A stretch of 64,000 bases of DNA from Debaryomyces hansenii CBS767 (lineage: Eukaryota; Ascomycota; Pichiomycetes; Serinales; Debaryomycetaceae), in contig NC_006046.2 in the NCBI RefSeq assembly GCF_000006445.2, positions 124,001-188,000 on the forward strand. The letters run 5' to 3'. Position 1 is the first letter of the stretch. Each line of letters opens with the position of its first letter. The notes under the pieces were generated by a model that ran no database searches, was not told where the DNA came from, and saw only the letters and a program-made list of their open reading frames with translations. The translations under genes were made by a program, and so were the position numbers. This document shows positions 9,100 to 19,465 of the stretch, piece after piece.

Positions 9100-10683
9100 A
9101 TGGGTTTAGAAGATAATGCGCTTATTAGAAAGTATGTCAATGTCGGGGAAAAAAGGGCTGGGTCAGCATCTATGGGGATTTTCGTAGGTGCCTTCGCAGC
9201 TTTCGGGGGTGTTTTGTTCGGGTATGATACTGGAACCATTTCAGGTATCATGGCCATGAACTATGTCAAAGGAGAATTTCCTGCCAATAAGGAGAGTTTT
9301 ACGTCAAAAGAAAGTTCGTTGATTGTTTCCATCTTATCAGCAGGTACTTTCTTCGGTGCGTTGTTAGCACCGTTTATGTCTGATACTTTAGGTAGAAGAT
9401 GGTCATTAATTATTTCAACATTCATTGTTTTCAACTTGGGAGTGATTTTACAAACTGTTTCAACTGGTATTCCATTACTATGTGCTGGAAGAGCTATTGC
9501 TGGTTTTGGTGTTGGTCTTATATCTGCTGTCATTCCATTATATCAATCAGAAGCCACTCCAAAATGGATTAGAGGGGCTGTTGTATCTTGTTATCAATGG
9601 GCCATTACTATTGGCTTATTGTTAGCGGCTTGTGTTAACCAAGGTACTCATAATAGAAATGACTCGGGTTCATACAGAATTCCAATTGCTGTTCAACTTT
9701 TATGGTCGTTAATTTTGGGTACTGGTATGATCTTCTTGCCTGACACGCCACGTTTCTGGATCCACAAAGGTAATGAATCTGAAGCTAAGAAATCGTTGAA
9801 GATTTTAAGAAAATTACCACTTGACCACCCAGACTTAATTGAAGAATACGAAGACATCAAAGCTGCTTACGATTTCGAGTGTTCTTTCGGAAAATCGTCT
9901 TGGATGGATCTTTTTACCACAAGGAATAGGCAATTGAAGAGATTATTTACCGGTGTTGCTCTTCAAGCATTTCAACAATTAACTGGTGTTAACTTTATCT
10001 TCTATTTTGGTACCTCTTTCTTCAAGAGTGCTGGTATTGAAAACGAATTTCTTATTTCTTTAGCCACCAGTATTGTTAACGTAGGTATGACTGTTCCAGG
10101 TATCTTTTTAATTGAATTAGTGGGTCGTCGTTCTATGTTGTTGTGGGGTGCTGTTGGTATGTCGGTTTCTCAATTTATCGTTGCTATTGTTGGTATTGCC
10201 ACTGATAGTGCCGACGCTAACAAAGTCTTGATCGCATTCACTTGTTTCTTCATTGCATTCTTTGCTTCTACCTGGGGTCCAATTGCTTGGGTTGTTGTTG
10301 GTGAGATTTTCCCATTAAGAACTAGAGCTAAGTCCGTTGCATTATCTGCCGCTTCCAACTGGCTTTGGAACTGGGCTATCGCATACGCTACTCCATACTT
10401 GGTAGAAGATGGTAAGGGTAATGCTAACTTAGGAACAAACGTTTTCTTCATCTGGGGTGGATGTAACTTTCTTTGTATTTTGTTCACTTACGTCTTCATT
10501 TACGAAACCAAGGGTTACTCTTTGGAACAAATTGATGAATTATATGAAAAAGTTCCACATGCTTGGAAATCTCGTGGCTTCATTCCTTCTGCCCATGCTT
10601 TCAGAGAAGATGCTCCAGAGTCAATCAGCTCTATGGGAAAGGATATGGAAAAAGTTACTGAAATTGAAACCACTTCAGTCTAA
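9100..10683 (+). CDS. HGT-type sugar transporter (major facilitator superfamily)
   Basis: A 527-aa hexose transporter of the sugar porter family, most like the HGT (high-affinity glucose transporter) group of Kluyveromyces and Candida. Signature features run in order: 'GYDTG' (about 41-45) in TM1, 'GRR' (98-100), 'PLYQSE' (146-151), 'PDTPRFW' (214-220), 'QQLTGVNF' in TM7 and 'ETKG' near the end of TM12. Twelve membrane segments with a central cytosolic loop fit the family length. Codon use is strongly biased to GGT, GTT, AGA and TTC, pointing to high expression. Rgt1-like and Mig1-like sites upstream suggest control by glucose. The exact sugar (glucose, xylose or other) cannot be told. It is convergent with the Gre2-like gene, 165 bp apart. 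Confidence 0.9.
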   Translation: MGLEDNALIRKYVNVGEKRAGSASMGIFVGAFAAFGGVLFGYDTGTISGIMAMNYVKGEFPANKESFTSKESSLIVSILSAGTFFGALLAPFMSDTLGRRWSLIISTFIVFNLGVILQTVSTGIPLLCAGRAIAGFGVGLISAVIPLYQSEATPKWIRGAVVSCYQWAITIGLLLAACVNQGTHNRNDSGSYRIPIAVQLLWSLILGTGMIFLPDTPRFWIHKGNESEAKKSLKILRKLPLDHPDLIEEYEDIKAAYDFECSFGKSSWMDLFTTRNRQLKRLFTGVALQAFQQLTGVNFIFYFGTSFFKSAGIENEFLISLATSIVNVGMTVPGIFLIELVGRRSMLLWGAVGMSVSQFIVAIVGIATDSADANKVLIAFTCFFIAFFASTWGPIAWVVVGEIFPLRTRAKSVALSAASNWLWNWAIAYATPYLVEDGKGNANLGTNVFFIWGGCNFLCILFTYVFIYETKGYSLEQIDELYEKVPHAWKSRGFIPSAHAFREDAPESISSMGKDMEKVTEIETTSV

Positions 10684-10848
10684 TTAATCGCGATAAAGAC
10701 ATTCAATTCTCTGTATGCTAATTCTCAACATATAGTATTAATTCTCTATAGGTATGAATATTTATACAATTTATAATTTACAACAACTTTGATATTTTCA
10801 AGCTTATAGAATAGCCTATTGAAATTACTGAGAAATAGTCTATTGAAT

Positions 10849-11871
10849 CTATAAAGTACGTTTTCTGGCATCTAAAATTTGTGCAACAGTATCGGCAACA
10901 ACCTTTTCTAAAGAATTAAAATCAAAATTTAAAATTTGTCTGGTTGCATCATTGCTCATCTTCGCTAAAGTCAGAATATCCTGAGATCCCGTTCCAGGAT
11001 TTCCAATTGGAATTTTACCCTTCAATTCTGGGAAATTTTTGTTCACGATGTCTAACATCATTTGGGTACTAAAATGGCCATTAGTTAAATAAAGTCTCTT
11101 GTTAATGGTATCCTCACTTTCAAAAGCCATCACATGGGCTTTAGCAACATCTCTTACATCAATGAACCCCCCTTTATCGTTATCAAATAAATCAGAAGGA
11201 CCCAACTTGATTAATGTATTAATTAACTCGTTGGAAGTATTTAACTTGCCCTTAACTTCACTTGCAAACGCTTGTGGTCCAAAAACATAGACTGGATTGA
11301 CAGCAGTCAACTTGAAATTGGAGTTGTTTTCTTTAACGAAGTCCCACGCCGCTTTTTCAGCAAAAGTCTTTGCTCCATAATAGGCCGCGATCGGATCTTT
11401 AATGGCATCCTCATAAGAAATGCTGTTCCAATTACTTTCGTTGAATGAAAGGTCGGAATTTTGCTCATCATCTGCGGAGTAGATTGCAGCATCTGAAGAT
11501 GTGATGACAACCCTTTCAATCTGTGCTCCGTATTGCTTTACGGCCTTTAATATGTTCTTGGTACCGTTGATAGCCGGAAGAACCAAATCATTTTCTGGAT
11601 CAGTAGTGTCGTAAAAAAACGGAGAAGCGGTATGCAATAAAACATTAATCTCAGAATGCTTTTCCAAAACCTTATCAAATGCACCTTCAACACTAATATC
11701 TGGAACGATTTCATATGTGAATTTTTCACTAGCTAAGCACTTTTTCAAATTCTCACCTTTCTCAGCGGTTCTTACCGTTCCAATAACATTATAACCCTTC
11801 TCGATTAATAACTTGACGATATTCTGGGCGATAAATCCAGAAGCTCCTGAAACAAATACGGTTCTTGTCAT
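10849..11871 (-). CDS. Gre2-like NADPH-dependent reductase (extended SDR)
   Basis: A 340-aa extended short-chain dehydrogenase of the Gre2/dihydroflavonol reductase group, a cytosolic enzyme that reduces aldehydes and ketones such as methylglyoxal or isovaleraldehyde with NADPH. The dinucleotide-binding glycine motif 'SGASGFIA' is at 8-15, the catalytic Ser lies in 'TSSDAA' (about 124-129), and the YxxxK pair is Y164/K168 in 'YYGAK'. A conserved Arg in 'GTVR' (34) favours NADPH. Length matches Gre2 (342 aa). Yeasts carry several paralogs, so the symbol is left open. It is transcribed divergently from the PaiB-like gene across about 500 bp, so the two may share control. Confidence 0.88.
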   Translation of the reverse strand: MTRTVFVSGASGFIAQNIVKLLIEKGYNVIGTVRTAEKGENLKKCLASEKFTYEIVPDISVEGAFDKVLEKHSEINVLLHTASPFFYDTTDPENDLVLPAINGTKNILKAVKQYGAQIERVVITSSDAAIYSADDEQNSDLSFNESNWNSISYEDAIKDPIAAYYGAKTFAEKAAWDFVKENNSNFKLTAVNPVYVFGPQAFASEVKGKLNTSNELINTLIKLGPSDLFDNDKGGFIDVRDVAKAHVMAFESEDTINKRLYLTNGHFSTQMMLDIVNKNFPELKGKIPIGNPGTGSQDILTLAKMSNDATRQILNFDFNSLEKVVADTVAQILDARKRTL

Positions 11872-12377
11872 GATGTAGCTTAGTTGAGGTATAGGAAGAT
11901 CATTTTGAACGAAAAATCAAAATATAGTCTTATCACTGTTGAACCGCGCACACTTGCAATATCTGTGGAGTTTGTAATAATAGTCAGAAAAGAATGGCTT
12001 ATCCCTTCAATGATATGCTCAAATTTAGAAATGAAGCCGTACTTCTTGTTGGAAGGTATAATGTAGCATATGAGTTTAGTTTGTGGATATGAAATACCCA
12101 TGATTGGCATATTCTAAAATTTTTTAATAGGCTTGAAGAGACGTCATAGACCAATTACAAGCCCTCATGAATCCAGGTCAATTAGAGGTTAAGAGCAGTT
12201 GTAGTTCTTAATTTTTGCGCTGACTCGGACAAGTATCAAAATCGACACATATCTAATCTTAATCGCTTTAAATTTCCGTATTAAGTAATTCGTAATTTGA
12301 TATCTGAAATTTCTCATTATAAATATGACTAACAAGAGAAGAACTTGCTTCGTCAAAATATAATTAAAGAATATAAT
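11872..12377. other. Divergent promoter region, GRE2-like / PaiB-like
   Basis: About 500 bp of AT-rich sequence between two divergent starts. The small open frames on both strands here are not supported. I recognise no strong regulatory motif. Confidence 0.45.
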
Positions 12378-13013
12378 ATGTATATTCCAAAGCATTACTC
12401 CGAAGAGAATTGGGAGCAACAAGAGAACCTCATCAAAGCTAATCCCCTAGGTACTGTTGTTTCTTTAGGGGAAAGTGGGATCATTGCCAATCATATACCA
12501 TTTTATTTGCATATAGATAAGGATACCAACAAGAAATATTTGCAAGGTCATATAGCGAAAGTAAATCATCAAATACCCTCACTTAAAGAGGAAGGTGAGG
12601 TGTTAATTATATTTCAATCTCCTAGTTCTTACATTAGTCCCTCGTATTATCCATCTAAACATGAAACCCATAAATTTGTACCTACGTGGGATTTCGCTAG
12701 TATGCATTGCTATGGAATTTCGAGAGTTATTGATGACTTTGACTGGGTCAGAGCTCAACTTAACAATTTTACAGATCAACAAGAAATCAAGAGATCAGAT
12801 CCTTGGAAAGTCAGTGATGCACCTGAAAATTACGTAAAATTAAAACAAAAGGCTATTACTGGCTTAGAAATTGAAATAACTAGAATTGAGTGCAAATTCA
12901 AGTTTGAACAGGAAAAGAAAAAGCAGGATATTGATGGGGTTGTCGATGGTTTGAACGAAGATAACAAACCAGAAATTGCCCAATATGTTAGAGAGGCAAA
13001 TGAAACATCCTAA
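12378..13013 (+). CDS. PaiB-like FMN-binding split-barrel protein
   Basis: A 211-aa protein of the PaiB / 'transcriptional regulator PAI 2' family, an FMN-binding split beta-barrel also common in fungi. The start at 12378 is chosen because 'MYIPKHY' is the near-universal PaiB N-terminus; the open frame further upstream begins only at a TTG. Conserved blocks follow: 'NPLGT', 'ANHIPF', 'GHIAK.N', 'VLIIFQSP', 'YISPSYYPSK' and 'VPTWDF', which are diagnostic of the family. In Bacillus the homolog affects protease and sporulation genes. The fungal role is unknown, and heme or flavin chemistry is possible. The C-terminal 30 residues are charged and variable. It is convergent with the RRM gene, 130 bp apart. 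Confidence 0.87.
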   Translation: MYIPKHYSEENWEQQENLIKANPLGTVVSLGESGIIANHIPFYLHIDKDTNKKYLQGHIAKVNHQIPSLKEEGEVLIIFQSPSSYISPSYYPSKHETHKFVPTWDFASMHCYGISRVIDDFDWVRAQLNNFTDQQEIKRSDPWKVSDAPENYVKLKQKAITGLEIEITRIECKFKFEQEKKKQDIDGVVDGLNEDNKPEIAQYVREANETS

Positions 13014-13143
13014 TTAAAATGATATATTATAGTACAGTAAACTAATTAGAGGAAATAATAATAAATTATTCGAGTATATTACAAGTATTTCATATGACTT
13101 TAGGTCATTATCTATACGTAATCCATGTACATCCTCTACATGA

Positions 13144-13275
13144 TTAATATGGAGTAAATCTGCTTCCTCCTCTGAAACCTCCTCTTCCTCCTCTTGGTCC
13201 TCTTCCTCTAAAACCACCTCTAAAGCCTCCCCTACCTCTAAAACCACCTCCTCTTGGAAAACCACCACCTCTATT
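13144..13275 (-). repeat. RGG/GRGG-encoding low-complexity repeat
   Basis: A run of Gly and Arg codons (CCT/TCT/ACC on the plus strand) encodes the RGG tail of the RRM protein. Such tracts expand and contract between strains. Confidence 0.7.
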
Positions 13276-13800
13276 TGTAGAACTCATTCCTGGGACATTC
13301 GTTCTCTTGGCACAAACTTTTAACTCACGATCTCTGAAGGTCGAACCATCCAATGTTGCTACGGCTTTATTGACACCATCAATATCAGCGAACTCTAAAT
13401 ATGCAAATCCTTTAGGCTGCCCTGTAAATTTATTCAAGGGTATAGTAACTCTGTTAACCACTCCGCCACTTGAAAAATGCTGCTGTAATTCTAATGGAGT
13501 CGAGCCATAATCCACGTTACCAATATACACCGAACGAGAATCAATGTCTCGTCTTTCTTCTTCTGAAGGATCATTATTCGAGTCATTGCTTAATTGAGAA
13601 TGAAGCTCTCGTAATTTAGCAGCTTCCTTTTCCATCTCTTCCATACGTGAGTTCACAGCATTTGATTCATCGTTACTAGGAGCTCCTTGATCATTGGTAG
13701 GTTCCCCTATTTCTTGTTGTGAAGTTGTCTCCATTTCATTCGGTTCCTCTACTGAATCATGAGGCTTTTGTTGTTCTTGCATAGGTACTTCTTCAGACAT
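13144..13800 (-). CDS. SGN1: RRM/RGG poly(A)-binding-type protein (PABPN1/Pab2/Sgn1-like)
   Basis: A 218-aa RNA-binding protein with the PABPN1 architecture: an acidic, Gln/Glu-rich N-terminus, a short coiled coil (about 52-72), one RRM (about 89-166) and an RGG/GRGG tail (about 178-218). RNP2 is 'VYIGNV' (91-96) and RNP1 is 'KGFAYLEF' (130-137). 'SRSVYIGNVDYG' and 'PKGFAYLEF' are typical of nuclear poly(A)-binding protein 2. The closest budding yeast protein is Sgn1, which links mRNA to translation factors, while S. pombe Pab2 acts in nuclear RNA decay, so function is between these. The Arg-Gly repeats are expected substrates of arginine methyltransferase. The start is the first in-frame ATG. 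Confidence 0.82.
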   Translation of the reverse strand: MSEEVPMQEQQKPHDSVEEPNEMETTSQQEIGEPTNDQGAPSNDESNAVNSRMEEMEKEAAKLRELHSQLSNDSNNDPSEEERRDIDSRSVYIGNVDYGSTPLELQQHFSSGGVVNRVTIPLNKFTGQPKGFAYLEFADIDGVNKAVATLDGSTFRDRELKVCAKRTNVPGMSSTNRGGGFPRGGGFRGRGGFRGGFRGRGPRGGRGGFRGGSRFTPY

Positions 13801-14009
13801 ATCTTAAAAAAATTTTCACTGAGGCTTCTTTCTTCAACAAAGAATATAATGTTATTAGATCGATAATTGATAACAGAGAATATTTCTACATCTACTATCC
13901 TATGCAATGAACTATAGTAGTTCTTCGCTACGACATTGAAAAAAAATTGAAATGTCGCATATTTACAAGGTGTAATATGCAATATGTATTATGATGTTAT
14001 TAGAGAAAC

Positions 14010-17000
14010 TTAGAAGCCTCCAGGTAAATTTCTTTCTCTATTTAATGCTTTACCGATATGATTACCTTTAATGGAAAGAGGGGCTGTTGCAGCGACTTCG
14101 TTATTATTAACGGAACCGTATTTGGCTCGTCTTGATCTCTTACCATGTAATGGCAATAAGTGATCACCCTCTGCAAGTAGAAAATCATCATCGGTTTCGT
14201 AGCCTTGATCGTATACATTATCATTTTCACCAGTTTGGATCCTCATGTAGTTCGGTTCATGATCTCCATATATAGAATCATTTGGGGCTGGTGATAACGA
14301 TGGCAGTGGTTGATCAAGTCTAGAACGACTAATAAAAACAAAAACACCGAATATAACCAATCCAAATAATAATAGTCCTAAAATTATACCTACTCCAACA
14401 CTGATAAATCCAATATGGATGTGTAAAAATGTATTTTTATCGGGGTCTTCAAGCCATTTCAAATTTAATGGTTTGTCAATCAAAAAGACACATGCTCCAT
14501 CCAATATGGAGTTGTTATGCATGGAAGTGCAACCGTGGGATAATATCTGAACCTCGCGATCCTTATTGTAGGACATGCTATTAAAAGAAGGATTTCCTGA
14601 TGAGGTATCGGTGGGTCTTAATCTTAAAAATGTTTTACCTGTGAAGGTATCTTTGCGACAACCTAAAACAGTATCTGATAAGTTTGTTTTAATATTGTAT
14701 TCAAAGTTAATGGGGTCTAACGAGCCATTTGTTGGAATCAAACCATTAACGCACGAGATCAATGGACTTAATTCTGTATTAGGTATCAAATGAAATTCAA
14801 GGAAATCCCATAGTTTGGTAAATTCTGAAGTAATGTTAAAATTCTTTAATGAATCTGGACTTGGGATTAGTAAGGAATATTTAGGATTAATATTCTCGTT
14901 TGAAATGCCCAACACTTCACAAAGTTTTGGATAAGTACCTATCAAGTCTAAAAATGAAAATCCAGGATAGTTTGGATTCTCAGTTGTCTTTATTAAATCG
15001 GAGAAGGATATGCGGAATGATTCAGGAAGTAAAACTTCATTGATAATGTGAATTACACCCTGGTTAAATAAGATATCAGAATTTAATGGCACTGATAATT
15101 CTGTATTATTCAAGGAAATGAAGTGGTTATAGTTTTCATCGACATAAGAGTGTGCAATATTAACACTGTCACCTCTTAAGTTAGTAGAAACTGTTTGATT
15201 AAGATGGTCGTAAATGCCGAAATCAGAGTATATGGTATTTTCAACAAATAATCCCTTAAGCAAATCTTGAAAGTATTTAGGATTTGATTCTAAAAAATTC
15301 AATATTAGACCCATTGACTTCCAAGGTTCGCTGATTTTTCGTTTTTTACTCAACAAGTCTTCACCTTTCTCTTCTTCAACATACCCACATGGTAAAAATA
15401 TGGAATAACCTTTCTTATTTTCCGTCAATGACAATAAATCGAATTGCTCTAAATATCTAAGTGTACTCAAAAAGCTCCTCCTATCAATCTCAAAATTTTC
15501 TAAATGGCGACTAACACCACCATTTGATAATAATCTCAGTAATGACTGCTTTAACGTCAAGGGAGGATTAATTTCTTCCTTCGTTACGTATATCACATTA
15601 TTGTTCTCAGCTTTCATTCCTGGCAACATGATATTTATATCATCATTAATTGTTGCTTCAATTTTCTTCAAATCGGTGTTATACGATGCAGAAAGTTTTG
15701 TTTTGTAGCATGAGCCTATCTTGTTTTTTGAGCATAACTTAGAATCAAGTAATGTATAAAAATTTTCATACGTCAAATCCTGCCTGACATTTTCAATATC
15801 AATCATTTGGTCAGAGAATTGATAGTACATAATTTGCTTGTAACTGAAATGTGAACCATCATAACCTGACGAAGAAAAATCATCTCCATGAACTTGATCC
15901 CTCTGAGAAGATTCGACTAAAATAGTTTGATTACTTGTAGATCCATCTATCAAGTGATGCAAAGATCTAAAATTTACCTCCTTTACAAAATTAGAGTACT
16001 GCATTGCATACAATGCCTTTCGAGGTTGAATTTTTACCAATGGAACGTTCAAATCCTCAAAAAAACCATGGCTTGTTTGGTTTTGGACGTCAAAAACATG
16101 TAACATAGCATCGGAAAATGCCAAGTTCGATGCATTCGTTGAACTAGATATCTTATCATTCAATAGAAGTTGTCCGGTAAACTTTTTAAGAGAAAAATTG
16201 AATTCACTTCTACCATTTATACTCAGATAATCTCTCGACGTTCCGTTCACCCCTCCAATTAAATGATTTATCATTAAGCTTTCCAAAAAGTTAACAATAT
16301 CATTTTTAACTTCCAATACAGCTTCCTTTGTCATGGAATATTTCTTCCCATTCGAAGATTTAGCTAAAGATGTTAAATACTGACGAGTTATGTCAGGTAA
16401 GGATTCAGATATATATGCATCTGATAGCATTAACAACGTTTTAGTACGGGACATAAATTCTTTGCACGACAGAGGTAACTTAATTAGACTATTTCTTTCA
16501 TTTCCTGTAACTGTAACATAATTATCGGAATCGGAATCGGTAATTGTGCCATGTTCTTCAAACAATTGTCGAAACAACTGCTTCATAAATGAAACCAGAT
16601 GTGGACCCAAACTGATATCATCATCCGAAAATAAAACCTCACAAAACGTGGGCTTCAAAGGTAATAACGAATCAACCCCCTGAACAAATGAATCTTGATG
16701 TTTAGCATAAATATCAACTTCAACTATTGCAGCTATATCATCCACAATGTATTCGGCATGCTCGATGTCAGGGGATATGACAACGGGATACGGCGAGCCT
16801 TCTACATCATATAATGTATTATAGATAATTTTGTCGGTACCTAAATACCCTACCCGAAACCTCTGGTTTATGACGTATCTTAGTAACATATTATTATCAT
16901 GGGGCAACTCTTTGTCCACATCTTTATCTGATCCCGAGGTGAATGCCAGATTTACTGGAGCTAATAAAGTAACATTCGATAATGAGTTGAGAATCGGTAT

Positions 17001-17174
17001 CATACCATTTCTTTGTAAATGTCGTAAGAAATATGAATATTCTACCTGTGATGATAGTATATCAACTATGGTCGAAGGTGTAGGTGCTGGAAACTCTGAT
17101 GTAGGTGAAGGTTCACATATCACTAACACCATAAAATAGTATAAGAATACAAGATTCTGTGTGTACCAAAGCAT
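14010..17174 (-). CDS. Fasciclin (FAS1)-domain type I membrane protein (YLR001C-like)
   Basis: A 1054-aa protein resembling S. cerevisiae YLR001C, a vacuole-associated FAS1-domain protein of unknown function. A hydrophobic signal peptide spans about 5-20. FAS1-like modules follow, recognisable by 'VTLLAPVNLAF' (about 68-78) near the N-terminus, a middle module around 580-760 ('YSIFLPCG', 'NQGVIHIINEVLLP'), and a last one around 770-930 ('KYSLLIPSPDSLKNF'). Many N-glycosylation sequons are present. A single transmembrane segment near 960-990 leads into a short cytosolic tail of about 70 residues. This topology predicts a large luminal or extracellular adhesive region. A CACGTG motif lies about 100 bp upstream. 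Confidence 0.78.
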   Translation of the reverse strand: MLWYTQNLVFLYYFMVLVICEPSPTSEFPAPTPSTIVDILSSQVEYSYFLRHLQRNGMIPILNSLSNVTLLAPVNLAFTSGSDKDVDKELPHDNNMLLRYVINQRFRVGYLGTDKIIYNTLYDVEGSPYPVVISPDIEHAEYIVDDIAAIVEVDIYAKHQDSFVQGVDSLLPLKPTFCEVLFSDDDISLGPHLVSFMKQLFRQLFEEHGTITDSDSDNYVTVTGNERNSLIKLPLSCKEFMSRTKTLLMLSDAYISESLPDITRQYLTSLAKSSNGKKYSMTKEAVLEVKNDIVNFLESLMINHLIGGVNGTSRDYLSINGRSEFNFSLKKFTGQLLLNDKISSSTNASNLAFSDAMLHVFDVQNQTSHGFFEDLNVPLVKIQPRKALYAMQYSNFVKEVNFRSLHHLIDGSTSNQTILVESSQRDQVHGDDFSSSGYDGSHFSYKQIMYYQFSDQMIDIENVRQDLTYENFYTLLDSKLCSKNKIGSCYKTKLSASYNTDLKKIEATINDDINIMLPGMKAENNNVIYVTKEEINPPLTLKQSLLRLLSNGGVSRHLENFEIDRRSFLSTLRYLEQFDLLSLTENKKGYSIFLPCGYVEEEKGEDLLSKKRKISEPWKSMGLILNFLESNPKYFQDLLKGLFVENTIYSDFGIYDHLNQTVSTNLRGDSVNIAHSYVDENYNHFISLNNTELSVPLNSDILFNQGVIHIINEVLLPESFRISFSDLIKTTENPNYPGFSFLDLIGTYPKLCEVLGISNENINPKYSLLIPSPDSLKNFNITSEFTKLWDFLEFHLIPNTELSPLISCVNGLIPTNGSLDPINFEYNIKTNLSDTVLGCRKDTFTGKTFLRLRPTDTSSGNPSFNSMSYNKDREVQILSHGCTSMHNNSILDGACVFLIDKPLNLKWLEDPDKNTFLHIHIGFISVGVGIILGLLLFGLVIFGVFVFISRSRLDQPLPSLSPAPNDSIYGDHEPNYMRIQTGENDNVYDQGYETDDDFLLAEGDHLLPLHGKRSRRAKYGSVNNNEVAATAPLSIKGNHIGKALNRERNLPGGF

Positions 17175-17275
17175 ATCATATGTATCTTATATATTCAATA
17201 AGCCTTCCTACTACCATAAACAAGGTTGTATTGATCCATATAGTTCATGCTACAATTTTTGATAGCAAAAACACG

Positions 17276-17281
17276 CACGTG
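17276..17281. promoter_or_regulatory. CACGTG E-box
   Basis: A palindromic CACGTG about 100 bp upstream of the fasciclin gene start, the core site of Cbf1/Tye7/Pho4-type bHLH factors. It is a motif match only. Confidence 0.35.
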
Positions 17282-17434
17282 AAATTACAATAGTTCTGCG
17301 ATAGTAGTTATACAAGATTATCAAGAGACACCGATAGACACGAAAGATATGTATAAATGACTTGGGAATATAGAATGAGATGAATTAACTATCATTTTAT
17401 AGGGTACCATAATGCCTAAATACGATTGGGTTAT

Positions 17435-19234
17435 TTAAAAGTTCAAAACCGCCCATGTACCAACAAATGCTAAGATAATAGATATGAAAATGACAATAGA
17501 AACGATGGCCTTTTCAAAAGCTTGTACGGAATTGTTGCACAATTTTAAGTAGAACAAACATGGTAATATGATGCAAACCAAAAAGCAAATTGAAGATCCT
17601 AAAATGCCGATTACTCTGTCAAACTCAGGAAAAAGTATAGCCAATCCTACGAAAACAGCGTTAACGCCAATCCTAATAACAAGCTTTCCGAAGGAGTTAA
17701 TAAAGCGTCTGAAACTGTTCCCGGATAATTTGTCAAAACTGAATAATATATCTAGAGTTGAAATGATGGGCTTTGCATTCAATGGAGTTTTAGCTAATGG
17801 AATAAGACATATTAAACCACTGAGTAGTGGGTAACACCAGACAGGGTAGCCAGAAGTGAGTAATAAATTATTTGTAATTTCGTTATTACAGTATGCTCCA
17901 AACATCAAGAATCCTAAAATACCCATAGATAAGTCGGTGACCAATGTAATTGAATATGTTGTCGATAAGGTTCCAGTGAATTTATGCGGGTGTCTCATGT
18001 CAGATTTTAAGTTCGGAAATATGGCATGGCCACCAAAGGGTGCCATAAGGATACCAATTGCCAATAAAAGATCCGGGATTGACTGCGGCCACATATTGGT
18101 AGGCATAATTGAGATTAATGAACCAGGAGAATCAGGCTTCAAGAAACCACACACTAATACCAACAATGTAATTGAAATTGTAGATATTATCCCGAATAAT
18201 GAAAAGATGGATAATATAGGCAACGGTAAAAATGTAAATGGAGTTAAAACGAAGAAACTGATCAACTTGAACTTTGTTTTAGTCCAAACTACTTCATCGC
18301 CCAACAATGCATAGAGCGAATCACTGAATAGCACAATCAATGATACACCCGCTCCTAATAGGTCCATGGAAAAAACTAAAGAAATAAATAATTTTGCCAT
18401 TGAACCGTATGCTGCATAACCTAAATCAGCATAAGTCATTATTGTCTTGTCAGTATCCATAGCCTTGGATAACAAAGTAGCAGACCAATACGTAGTCAAA
18501 CCACAACAAGCTAATAATGGAACTCCAATAACCCATCCTGCCTTCAAGATACCAACGGGCAACGCCAAGAGACCCACACCAATCAAGACATTAATAGAGT
18601 TGAATATGGTCTGCGGAGCAGTGGATTGACCCTCCAACACAGTAACAATATTACCTTCCTTATCCTCTATCTTCGTCAAATTGAAGCGAGATGCAGTAGT
18701 AGCCATCGAAATCGACGATCTAATGCTGGAGAACGATGGCGATGGAAATGACTTCCTCTTGCTAATATGGATCGGCATCGCACCACCTGTGTACGTGGAA
18801 TTCTTCCTTGATTTAGACAGATTCAACGCGTTGATAATATCATCCTGATAAAACACATCGTTGTTGGGCGACATGTTAAGGTCTGTCCCACTAAGAATCA
18901 GATTTTTATGAATGACATCGTGAAGAACAACACTTAACCTTTCACCTCTTGCAGACGGAACCATCAATTCTGGATCGAATAACTCGTCCTCAACAACCGA
19001 ATCGTGCTGATCATTGTCATCATTGTAAAAAAACGATCTTTTCTTCCGAATATCATTATCAATTTTGGATGCAGCAAATGACTGTGCTCTTGTGAAAGAG
19101 CTTGCAAAGTTATGTAAAGAATTTGGACCTTTGAACGAACCTAAAGGTGCATCTAATATAGAATGTGTGGGCCGTCTACTACGAACCAAAGATGTAGTCT
19201 CATCGATTGCAGTATCTTCCTCGGGAAATTGCAT
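17435..19234 (-). CDS. AVT1: Vacuolar amino acid transporter, Avt1-like (AAAP family)
   Basis: A 599-aa amino acid/auxin permease family transporter. The start used is the ATG at 19234; the open frame extends four codons upstream only to a GTG. A hydrophilic, Ser-rich N-terminus of about 200 residues is followed by the signature first membrane segment 'TIFNSINVLIGVGLLALP', which matches Avt1 closely, and then about ten more segments. Length equals S. cerevisiae Avt1 (602 aa). Avt1 exchanges protons for Gln, Asn, Ile, Leu and Tyr into the vacuole, and its N-terminal tail regulates activity. Orthology to Avt1 rather than Avt3/4 rests on length and the long N-terminal tail. The gene is divergent from the Thi74-like gene. 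Confidence 0.85.
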   Translation of the reverse strand: MQFPEEDTAIDETTSLVRSRRPTHSILDAPLGSFKGPNSLHNFASSFTRAQSFAASKIDNDIRKKRSFFYNDDNDQHDSVVEDELFDPELMVPSARGERLSVVLHDVIHKNLILSGTDLNMSPNNDVFYQDDIINALNLSKSRKNSTYTGGAMPIHISKRKSFPSPSFSSIRSSISMATTASRFNLTKIEDKEGNIVTVLEGQSTAPQTIFNSINVLIGVGLLALPVGILKAGWVIGVPLLACCGLTTYWSATLLSKAMDTDKTIMTYADLGYAAYGSMAKLFISLVFSMDLLGAGVSLIVLFSDSLYALLGDEVVWTKTKFKLISFFVLTPFTFLPLPILSIFSLFGIISTISITLLVLVCGFLKPDSPGSLISIMPTNMWPQSIPDLLLAIGILMAPFGGHAIFPNLKSDMRHPHKFTGTLSTTYSITLVTDLSMGILGFLMFGAYCNNEITNNLLLTSGYPVWCYPLLSGLICLIPLAKTPLNAKPIISTLDILFSFDKLSGNSFRRFINSFGKLVIRIGVNAVFVGLAILFPEFDRVIGILGSSICFLVCIILPCLFYLKLCNNSVQAFEKAIVSIVIFISIILAFVGTWAVLNF

Positions 19235-19465
19235 ATTAGCCACCACCTAAATAACACACAATATATGCTTATAAGTGCAACTCTCTCTATAGAATATCTA
19301 GCTATGATTTAAATCGTCGGGAATAGGACCTACTGTTGATAAGTTAAACGAAAAGGGTGTTTGTTTGATAAGAATTACATAAGCAGAATTTTTTCACGTA
19401 TCTACAAAATGAATCATAGTAACTACGGAGACAACAAAAGCTGGTAATATATCATTTGTAAATAC

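Noticed and set aside
12345..12377. Eleven-codon N-terminal extension of the PaiB-like protein
   Set aside because: It would begin at TTG; the family N-terminus MYIPKHY starts exactly at the ATG at 12378.
13014..13268. Acidic open frame antisense to the RGG tail
   Set aside because: It is a shadow of the repetitive RGG codons in another frame of the same strand.
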